From NCBI GenBank assembly GCA_000378025.1, contig KB899087.1, positions 4,018,501-4,082,500 of the forward strand: a DNA stretch of 64,000 nt. The letters run 5' to 3'. Below the pieces are notes generated by a model that did not search any database, was not told where the DNA came from, and saw only the letters and a program-made list of their open reading frames with translations. How positions within the stretch are numbered: position 1 is the first letter of the stretch; every line of letters starts with the position of its first letter. This DNA is from Xanthobacteraceae bacterium 501b (GTDB lineage: Bacteria; Pseudomonadota; Alphaproteobacteria; Rhizobiales; Xanthobacteraceae). Position numbers and translations under genes: made by a program. This document shows, in pieces, positions 57,795-64,000 of this stretch.

Positions 57795-58781
57795 ATGCCG
57801 CATCGAGTGGGGAAGCGAAGGCAAAAGCGAGGCTGGCAAGGGCCTCCGGCTGGCGCGCTGGCGGCCTGCGTGTGGCTGGTCGCCGGCTTCGAGGCGGTCG
57901 CGCAGGAATGCGGCAGCTGCGGCACTGAGGTGGGGAGCGCTTCTTCGGAGGCCGCGCAGGCCTCGCAGCCCATGACGAACTTCTTCGGCAATTCGCGCTA
58001 CCTGCAGGCGATCAGCGAGCAGGTGAACCTCAGTCGGCAGGGCGGGTCCCTGCCCTTCACCCTGTCGGGAAACGTACAGGCCTGGACCAGCGGCCCTCCG
58101 CAGGAAGACCTCTACACCGAGAGCGCCCAGCTTGCCTACAAGATGACCGACGAGTGGACCCTGCTCGGCCAGCAGCTGTACCAGCAGCAGGCCAAGATCG
58201 AGCTGTGGAACTTCGTCGGCGGGTTCGGCTATCAGCCCACCGAGAATGTCAGCGTGAACGTGATGGCAGGCTTCGGCGTCCACACGGCCTACACCTATCA
58301 GTGGGCGACCTATATCTCGCCGCAATATACGCTGCCGATCACCATCGCCGGGGAGAAGCGCATCGCGCTCGGCGCCAATATCACGGTGGAGAAATACGAG
58401 CTCGGCACGTTCTACCAGCTGCAGCCGCGCGTGAGCCTCCGGCCTGCGGCGTGGCTGCCGCAGCTGCAGATCGCTTATGCCTTCGGCGCGTTCGACAATG
58501 CCACCGAGGTCACGAAAACCCAGTATTACCAGCCGCAGGCGGTGAGCGGCTGGTCGCTGACCGCCGTCTTCCATCCCTTCGAGCCGATCTATGCGGTGGT
58601 CACCTATCTCCCGGAAAACCGCAATTACATTGCCGGCAACTATGTCGTGCAGAACACAATCAGCGCCACGCTGCACCTGAACCTGACCCCGTCCCTGCGC
58701 ACATCGCTGTTCTATCAGGACACCTGGTATCAGGGCGGCGGCGATGAGGCGTTCGGCGGCAGTGTCAGCGTGGCCTTTTGA
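57795..58781 (+). CDS. Putative outer-membrane beta-barrel protein
   Basis: The product has 328 aa, beginning 10 bases after the sulfatase stop. The signal peptide ends near FEAVAQ (about residue 38), followed by a CGSC pair. The rest is alternating amphipathic strands with aromatic girdles (QLYQQQAKIELWNFVGGFGY, MAGFGVHTAYTYQWATYISP) and ends SVSVAF with the terminal Phe of outer-membrane barrels. The family is unknown to me. Its spacing suggests cotranscription with the sulfatase and a role in letting the substrate or product across the outer membrane. Confidence 0.7.
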   Translation: MPHRVGKRRQKRGWQGPPAGALAACVWLVAGFEAVAQECGSCGTEVGSASSEAAQASQPMTNFFGNSRYLQAISEQVNLSRQGGSLPFTLSGNVQAWTSGPPQEDLYTESAQLAYKMTDEWTLLGQQLYQQQAKIELWNFVGGFGYQPTENVSVNVMAGFGVHTAYTYQWATYISPQYTLPITIAGEKRIALGANITVEKYELGTFYQLQPRVSLRPAAWLPQLQIAYAFGAFDNATEVTKTQYYQPQAVSGWSLTAVFHPFEPIYAVVTYLPENRNYIAGNYVVQNTISATLHLNLTPSLRTSLFYQDTWYQGGGDEAFGGSVSVAF

Positions 58782-58800
58782 AGCTCACCCCGCCAGCACC

Positions 58801-59178
58801 CTATTTCAGGCCCGCGAGGGAGCGCGCCCTAGCGACGGCCTTCATACAGCCGGCCTCGTCGCCCGCTGCCTGCAGGTTCAACGCCTCGTTCAAGGCGCCG
58901 GCGGCCCCGGTTTCAGGCTCCTTCAGGCCGGCCGCCGCCAGAGACGAGGGCGTGGGCTGATGGGAATCCTGCGCGGCGATACTCTGGTCCTGCGTCTTGG
59001 GCTGGGCTGGCCCTTCTGTCGACGACGGCTTCAGCTCGCGCTGCGCCTTGGCGATGGCCTCGACACAGGTCTCCCAAGTTTCCGCGCGCGCCGGTTGCGC
59101 CAGTCCCACGACGCCGAGAGACAACAAGGTGGCAGCCACGAGACTGCGATGCGCTGCGAAAGTCGACCTGAACGACAC
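58801..59178 (-). CDS. Hypothetical small periplasmic protein
   Basis: The product has 125 aa from a GTG start at 59178 with CGGGAG about 9 bases ahead. A signal peptide ends at AQPARAE (about residue 33). The mature part is helical, with ETCVEAIAKAQRELKP and DEAGCMKAVARARSLAGLK as two Cys-containing helices around a Pro/Gln-rich linker. Two cysteines could form a disulfide. I do not recognise the family. It is the only leftward gene inside the rightward sulfatase cluster. The open frame extends to 59691, but those residues look antisense to the neighbour. Confidence 0.6.
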   Translation of the reverse strand: MSFRSTFAAHRSLVAATLLSLGVVGLAQPARAETWETCVEAIAKAQRELKPSSTEGPAQPKTQDQSIAAQDSHQPTPSSLAAAGLKEPETGAAGALNEALNLQAAGDEAGCMKAVARARSLAGLK

Positions 59179-59397
59179 GGATGCGATCTCCCGGTGAACG
59201 AACACGAGGGAGACTTCCTTACATCGCTCCCGCTTCGCCATCCAGCGGGCGCCGGCCACCTGCCGGCCGGGCGGTGCCCGCAAGCGCGTCCCGTTCGCTG
59301 GAACGCACGATCTCGCCTTCCGCCGAACCCGCCGCAGGGCTAAGAAAGTGCACCGCGTGAGCGAACAGAAGCCCCCAGAAGAGACGGCATCCAGGCC

Positions 59398-60729
59398 ATG
59401 TTCAAACTGTCCTTCCTGCTGATCGGCACGCGTGCGTTCCGGGCGCAGTGGTATGTATTGTGCGTCATCGGTGCTGTGCTCATGGCCGGCGCCTTCTATC
59501 TGGCCTTCCACGCCCCGGCTGGCCTCGTTGTCCTCACCGGACGGGCCATCGGCGTCGTTTTCCTGCTGATGGGGGCCGGCAACCTTCTGCAGTTTTTCAG
59601 CCAGATACGCAGCGTGCGGGGCGCCGTGGCGCTCGCCAGGGCGGTCTGCCTCATCGCCGCCGGTGCGTTTGCCATCCATTGGCCGGCCCATGCGGAAGAC
59701 GTGCTTGCGGCCCTGTTCTGCGTCGTATTCATCGCGGACGGCCTCGGGCGCATCGGGGTGGGGCTGCTCTTGCGGCTGCCCGATCTACGGTGGCGCGTGA
59801 CCTATGGCTCGGTGCAACTCGCCTTCGCGCTTGTCTTCCTGGCCGGATGGCCATTGCCGCTGGAGCGGAGCGTCGCGCTGTGCGTCGGCTTGATCTTCGC
59901 CTTCAGGGGCTGGCTGCTGATGCGGCTCGGTCTGCTGTTTCGGAAGCTGGATGAGGATTCGACGATCCTCCATCTGCCAATGTTCGCCACACGTGGCTGG
60001 TATGCCCGCTCGCCGGACCACGCCGAGGCCGCCACGGCGACAGTGGCCTTTCCGATGATTGTCCATGTCTGGACTCCCGCCGGCTCTGCGGACGTGCCGC
60101 ACCGCCGTCTCCTGCTCGACCGCTATATCGCGGCCGTCAACGCGGACGGTATGATCTCCACCGGCCATTCCTCGCTGGAGATGCCACCCTCGCTCTATAT
60201 CAGCCACTACCCGGCCGTCGAAATGGACCGCTCGGGCGAGGATTTTGTCGGCGCCCTGCGCAGCACGGCGGAGAACGACGTGCCGGGTCATTTCCAGCCC
60301 TCCTATGCCGAGGAGGCGGCAGGATGGTGCGAGGCCGATGGACGGGTCGAGTTCCACAACTACAGTCCCCGGCAGCTGGAGGCGTTCTGGGCCCGCTATC
60401 AGCAGGACGACACCTACAACCTCACCAACCGCAACTGTTCGGTAGTGGTGGCGCAGGCGCTCGACGCGGCGTTGGAAGGCACGCTGGCGACGCGCAGGCC
60501 GTGGCTGCAACTGCTTACATTGCTGACCAACCCGGAGATCTGGGTCGGCGCGCTTATAAGGGCCCGCGCCAATGTCGGCACCTGGACCCCCGGCCTGGTG
60601 CTGGACTACGCACGCACCTTGGCGCGGATCGTGGAGCGGCGCGAGGTTTCCCGGTTCGACAGCCTCGCGCGCTTCGCCCGGCGCCTTGGCTTGGCTGGCC
60701 CGGCTAACCGGCAGGGGTCGACCCCGTGA
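59398..60729 (+). CDS. HdeD-like membrane protein fused to a putative permuted papain-fold hydrolase
   Basis: The product has 443 aa. Residues 1-180 form about six membrane helices of the HdeD/DUF308 type (GAVLMAGAFYLAF, FIADGLGRIGVGLLLRLPDL, LIFAFRGWLLM). Residues 215-370 look like a circularly permuted NlpC/P60- or DUF4105-like domain: a histidine first in STGHSSLEM (His257), later a cysteine in TNRNCSVVVAQALDAALEG (Cys347), the reverse of the normal Cys-His order. If real, it would be a membrane-tethered amidase or peptidase. Which side of the membrane it faces is unknown. It overlaps the MFS gene by 4 bases. Confidence 0.75.
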   Translation: MFKLSFLLIGTRAFRAQWYVLCVIGAVLMAGAFYLAFHAPAGLVVLTGRAIGVVFLLMGAGNLLQFFSQIRSVRGAVALARAVCLIAAGAFAIHWPAHAEDVLAALFCVVFIADGLGRIGVGLLLRLPDLRWRVTYGSVQLAFALVFLAGWPLPLERSVALCVGLIFAFRGWLLMRLGLLFRKLDEDSTILHLPMFATRGWYARSPDHAEAATATVAFPMIVHVWTPAGSADVPHRRLLLDRYIAAVNADGMISTGHSSLEMPPSLYISHYPAVEMDRSGEDFVGALRSTAENDVPGHFQPSYAEEAAGWCEADGRVEFHNYSPRQLEAFWARYQQDDTYNLTNRNCSVVVAQALDAALEGTLATRRPWLQLLTLLTNPEIWVGALIRARANVGTWTPGLVLDYARTLARIVERREVSRFDSLARFARRLGLAGPANRQGSTP

Positions 60730-61883
60730 CTGTCCCGACGTCCGGCCGCTCCACCTTGCTCTCGCAAGCGGCGGTCATCGCGACGGCCAGCATGTTCGGT
60801 CTGACCTACAGCCTCAGCGCCGGTCTCATCGCCTTCGGTCTCGCCGATCAGGGGTGGGGCGAGGCAGTCATCGGCGCCAACGCCGCCATGCATGCGGCCG
60901 GCGTCATCATCGTGGCGTTGCTGCTGCCGCGCATCGTCCCGTTCTTTGGCATGCGCCGGCTTGTGCTGCTGGCGCTCGTTACGGCGGGCGTCGTGCTGGC
61001 CGCCTTTCCCGTGCTGCCTTTCATCGCGCTGTGGTTTCTGCTGCGGCTGCTTCTCGGTATGGCTTCAGAGGTCCTTTTCGTTCTTTCGGAAACGTGGACC
61101 AACAGCCTGAGCCGGGAAGAAACACGCGCCCGCGTCATGGCGGCTTATACGGCCGCGCTCTCCATCGGCTTCGCCGCTGGGCCCTTTATCCTGTCGCTGG
61201 TCGGGACGACGGGTTATCTGCCCTATCTCGCAGGCGCCGGCGTCGCCCTCGTCGCGGTTTTCCTGGTCGCCTCGCCCAAAATTGAAGCGCCGGATTCCGG
61301 TGAGGCCCCCACCGGCAACCCGCTAAGGTTTCTTCGCCTGGCGCCGGTGGCCATCGCAGCCACGATGCTCAATGCGGCGCTGGAGACCTCGGGACTCTCA
61401 TTCCTCGCCATCTACGCCATGCAGCTCGGCTGGCCGGAGACGGAAGCGACGCAGCTGATGACGGTGATGATGGTTGGAGCCATCGTGTTGCAGCTTCCCA
61501 TCGGCTGGCTCGGCGACAAGATGGACCGGGTCAAGCTGGTGGTCGCCCTCGCGGTCGCCGCGGCGCTCGGCGCCCTGATCTGGCCCTTCGCTCTTGGCCA
61601 CCCTTGGCTCACCTACACATTGCTCTTCCTTTGGGGGGGAGCCTTTGTCGGAATCTACACGCTGATGCTTGCCGTGGTTGGAAGCCGGTTTCACGGATCG
61701 GAGCTCATCGGCATTTACGCCGCGATGGGCCTGATGTGGGGGCTCGGGGCGTTCCTTGGCCCGATCGCGGCAGGCCTGGCCATGCAATGGTCGGCAAACG
61801 GCCTTGCCTTCTTCGCGGCCGCCGTGTGCGCAACCTTCGCCGCCTTCGTGGCTGTCGTGGGCCAGAAAGGCAGAGCCGCATAA
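60726..61883 (+). CDS. Major facilitator superfamily transporter, YcaD/CmlA-like
   Basis: The product has 385 aa from a GTG start coupled to the upstream gene by GTGA. It has twelve hydrophobic segments and the between-helix signature GWLGDKMDRVKLV (second-half motif A, near residue 260). SEVLFVLSETWTNSLSREE near residue 115 resembles YcaD-type proteins. Its substrate is unknown; the coupling to the HdeD/hydrolase fusion suggests transport of that enzyme's product or substrate. Confidence 0.88.
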   Translation: MTVPTSGRSTLLSQAAVIATASMFGLTYSLSAGLIAFGLADQGWGEAVIGANAAMHAAGVIIVALLLPRIVPFFGMRRLVLLALVTAGVVLAAFPVLPFIALWFLLRLLLGMASEVLFVLSETWTNSLSREETRARVMAAYTAALSIGFAAGPFILSLVGTTGYLPYLAGAGVALVAVFLVASPKIEAPDSGEAPTGNPLRFLRLAPVAIAATMLNAALETSGLSFLAIYAMQLGWPETEATQLMTVMMVGAIVLQLPIGWLGDKMDRVKLVVALAVAAALGALIWPFALGHPWLTYTLLFLWGGAFVGIYTLMLAVVGSRFHGSELIGIYAAMGLMWGLGAFLGPIAAGLAMQWSANGLAFFAAAVCATFAAFVAVVGQKGRAA

Positions 61884-62390
61884 CCTCCAGGCCCCGGCTT
61901 AACCGACGGCGGACGAGGAATGTCACCGCACGCGTTTGTTCTCCAGCCATAGCCATGGAGACGCCCTGCAACGCCGAGCAGAAGGCTGCCGGGCTCGTCA
62001 GATAGCGGTCGCGGGCGTGGCGGTTGGCTCTTCTTCGCCGGCCGGCCCCGGGGCGTCGCCGATGTGTTCGCGCTGCGTTTGTCGTACCGCCGCAACCTTA
62101 AGCCGGCGACAGCTGCCAGCTGCTGGCGCACCATGCCTGAGCGGACATCGAAGAAGCCTCCCTAGTCGTCGGTAACCAGATAGTCGTGCGCCTCCCCGTA
62201 GTCCATCTGCTGGAGGTGGCGCACGTCGGTTCCTGCAGGCGCACCGGCAAGAGGGGACGCTGCCGTTACTACGCCTGCTCCAGTCCGAGCGCTTGGCAGC
62301 GATCCTCGCCAACCTCGCTCGCGGCGCGGAAGCCGGGCACACCCCGGCATCACGCGCCACTTCGCCGAACGAAAATCGATATGAGCGGGG
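61884..62390. other. 507-bp region with no supported gene
   Basis: It lies between the MFS gene and sorB (convergent). The minus strand between about 62030 and 62230 reads pieces such as DVRHLQQMDYGEAHDYLV, with a stop inside, and GGFFDVRSGMVRQQLAAV. These look protein-like, but I cannot match them to a family with confidence. It may be another gene relic. Confidence 0.4.
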
Positions 62391-62717
62391 TCAGTAAGTC
62401 TTGGCGAGATAGTCGGCGATCGCCTTCGCGTCCTCCTCGCTCACGGGGGCGTGGTAGACATGAACCATCTTCTGCACCTCGCTTTGCCAGAAGGCTGCGC
62501 CTTTGCCGGGGGGCTGCGTGTTGATGTAGTCCACCGAGTGGCAGACCATGCAATTGTCCTGGGCGGCTTCGAAGCCGGGCTGGGGACCGGGGCGCAGTTC
62601 GGCCGTCTCATCGGGAAGCTCGTAGCTGAGCGGCGTCGCGCCGGCGGCTCCGGTCAGAGCGAGTGCGAGAGATAGTCCGGCGAGCAGGCGAAGGCGGCTC
62701 GTGCTGGTTTTGATCAT
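62391..62717 (-). CDS. sorB: Sulfite dehydrogenase cytochrome c subunit
   Basis: The product has 108 aa. The signal peptide ends near GAAGATP (about residue 28). The mature protein is a small class I-like monohaem cytochrome c with CMVCH (about residues 56-60) and a C-terminal methionine in VQKMVHVYHAPV as the likely distal ligand. SorB passes electrons from SorA's molybdenum centre to the respiratory chain. It starts 11 bases after the sorA stop. Confidence 0.92.
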   Translation of the reverse strand: MIKTSTSRLRLLAGLSLALALTGAAGATPLSYELPDETAELRPGPQPGFEAAQDNCMVCHSVDYINTQPPGKGAAFWQSEVQKMVHVYHAPVSEEDAKAIADYLAKTY

Positions 62718-62728
62718 GATGCCCACCT

Positions 62729-63943
62729 CTAGACGGCGACGACGGACGTGGCTTCGACGACGTTGCGCATGTAACCGGCTGGATTCCAGCGCGCCTGCAT
62801 GGGCTGGGTTTCGCCCCGCCCATTGGTCGCTCGGCACATCAGCACGTGCTCGCCCTTGGAGAGCGGCACAGTCGCCGTCCATTCGCGGAAGGAGAACCTG
62901 CCGAGGTCCTGGCCGAGCGTGGCGTTGCTCCAGCTTTGTCCGCCGTCCGTCGAGACAGCCACGCCGGTGATGCCGAAGCCGCCATCGAAGGCGATGCCAC
63001 GCAGCGCGACCTCGCCTGCCGGCACCTTCGCGTCGCTCTCAAGATTTGTGATGAAGGAGCGAACAGGGAGAAGGTTGATGGGGACCGTCTTCGCCGCGGC
63101 CTGCCCAGGCTCGGTGCAGGCGCAGGCATTGTCGGGAATGCGATAGGCCGATGTCATCCAGAATCCGTCGAACTCCTTGTCGAGGACGGTGATCCGGCTG
63201 AGATGCTTGACCCAGTAGGTGCCGAAATAACCCGGCACGACCAGGCGCAGCGGGAAACCGTTGAGCCAGGGCAGGTCGGTGCCGTTCATCGAATAGGCGA
63301 GCATCACCTCACCATCCATCGCGTGCCCGACATCGAGCGCCTTCGCGAAGGACGGGGTCTCGGGGATGACCGGGCCATCGAGGCCGGAAAACGATACCTG
63401 GCGTGAATTGGGCGCCAGGCCGGCCTTTTCCAGAACGGCCTTGAGCGGCACGCCGCGCCAGCGCGCATTGCCCATGGCGCCATTGCCGAGCTGGCCGCCG
63501 GCGACACGCGGCTCGACGAAGCCCCGGCTGTTGCCGGAGCACTGGTTGACCGCGACGATCTCACTAGCGGGGAAATTGTCCTTCAGGTCCCGCAGCGACA
63601 GCGAGAGCGGCGTCGCGACATTGCCGGTGACCTCCAGGCGAAAGGCCTCTGGGTCGATGTTCAGCGGGATATCAGCGAGGTGGTAGCGAACAAAGAACGC
63701 ATCGTTCGGCGTGATGACACCTTCATTGAACACCGAGAACGGCGTCTCCAGCTGCGGCGGGCGCGCGGTGAGGCCAATCATCGGCCGCTTGCCGGGATAG
63801 GTGACGAGCGGTCTCTCGCCATTGGCAAAGGGAAGCGTGACGGTGTCGGCGAGCGCGGCCAGGGGGCCCGCGCCAACGCCGCCCATGCCAAGCCCCACGG
63901 CTGTGGCGCCCGCCGCCTTGAGCATTTGTCGTCTCGTAAACAT
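62729..63943 (-). CDS. sorA: Sulfite:cytochrome c oxidoreductase molybdopterin subunit
   Basis: The product has 404 aa. It oxidises sulfite to sulfate in the periplasm. A Tat signal (MFTRRQMLKAAGATAVGLGM) ends near residue 31. The molybdenum ligand is Cys135 in VNQCSGNSRGF, and Arg86 and His88 in FVRYHLA lie nearby. With a 31-residue signal these become Arg55, His57 and Cys104, the numbering of Starkeya novella SorA as I recall it. The dimerisation domain is C-terminal. GGGAGAGAAGCTA before ATG 63943 fixes the start. Its promoter lies at the window edge. Confidence 0.96.
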   Translation of the reverse strand: MFTRRQMLKAAGATAVGLGMGGVGAGPLAALADTVTLPFANGERPLVTYPGKRPMIGLTARPPQLETPFSVFNEGVITPNDAFFVRYHLADIPLNIDPEAFRLEVTGNVATPLSLSLRDLKDNFPASEIVAVNQCSGNSRGFVEPRVAGGQLGNGAMGNARWRGVPLKAVLEKAGLAPNSRQVSFSGLDGPVIPETPSFAKALDVGHAMDGEVMLAYSMNGTDLPWLNGFPLRLVVPGYFGTYWVKHLSRITVLDKEFDGFWMTSAYRIPDNACACTEPGQAAAKTVPINLLPVRSFITNLESDAKVPAGEVALRGIAFDGGFGITGVAVSTDGGQSWSNATLGQDLGRFSFREWTATVPLSKGEHVLMCRATNGRGETQPMQARWNPAGYMRNVVEATSVVAV

Positions 63944-64000
63944 TAGCTTCTCTCCCGGAGCGTGGTTTTCACGCCCGCGCCCACTCTCGGCCATAGCGTG

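Noticed and set aside
61884..62390. Protein-like minus-strand fragments between the MFS gene and sorB
   Set aside because: A stop interrupts the reading and I could not tie it to a family; left as noncoding with a note.

Overview
The window is GC-rich alphaproteobacterial DNA and reads as the chromosomal replication-origin region of a Rhizobiales (Hyphomicrobiales) bacterium. The closest fit is a Xanthobacteraceae member such as Starkeya or Ancylobacter. This rests on conserved alphaproteobacterial gene order (dnaQ-coaE-aroE-maf-ppsR / hemE-hemJ-rho / mnmE-mnmG-rsmG-parA-parB / holA-lptE-leuS) and on a sorAB sulfite dehydrogenase at the right end whose catalytic residues line up with Starkeya novella SorA. 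Species identity is inference.

Bases 1-23,500 are housekeeping. A truncated mltA and a Tim44-like gene face secB. The overlapping leftward operon ppsR-maf-aroE-coaE-dnaQ diverges from hemE, and the 326-bp gap between ppsR and hemE carries DnaA-box-like sequences and is the best oriC candidate. hemJ, rho, a DUF255 thioredoxin-like protein, mnmE, mnmG, rsmG, parA and parB follow. Four parS-like palindromes lie at 7.6, 13.57, 13.6 and 15.8 kb, so a complete ParABS system is visible. holA, lptE and leuS run leftward into parB, and a YggS-type PLP protein diverges from leuS.

Bases 23,600-35,000 hold a YeiH-like transporter with its LysR regulator, a cluster of dispersed palindromes, tRNA-Thr(CGU), htpX, an SDHAF4-like gene, arfB with a cyclic-nucleotide-binding protein, a CenR-like response regulator, an L,D-transpeptidase, three small secreted proteins, tRNA-Leu(CAA) and cysD-cysNC for sulfate activation.

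Bases 35,000-50,200 are accessory: a 1316-aa autotransporter, an AraC/GyrI-type regulator, an OhrR-family regulator divergent from an alpha/beta hydrolase, the glutathione-dependent formaldehyde module frmR-frmA-frmB with a clear operator, and a fecI-fecR-TonB-receptor cell-surface signalling locus. That receptor carries an extra Omp25-like barrel fused to its C-terminus.

Bases 50,200-52,200 are a decay zone with relics of a siderophore ABC ATPase, a hydroxypyruvate isomerase and a TctA permease around an intact L,D-transpeptidase.

Bases 52,400-64,000 contain a DUF3313 lipoprotein, then a rightward cluster of a Tat-exported amidohydrolase, a Tat-exported sulfatase, an outer-membrane barrel, an HdeD-like membrane protein fused to a putative permuted papain-fold hydrolase, and an MFS transporter. 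sorA-sorB closes the window. The amidohydrolase-sulfatase-barrel-HdeD/hydrolase-MFS cluster and the receptor/porin fusion are the least conventional parts. No CRISPR array, rRNA, prophage or intact insertion sequence was seen.
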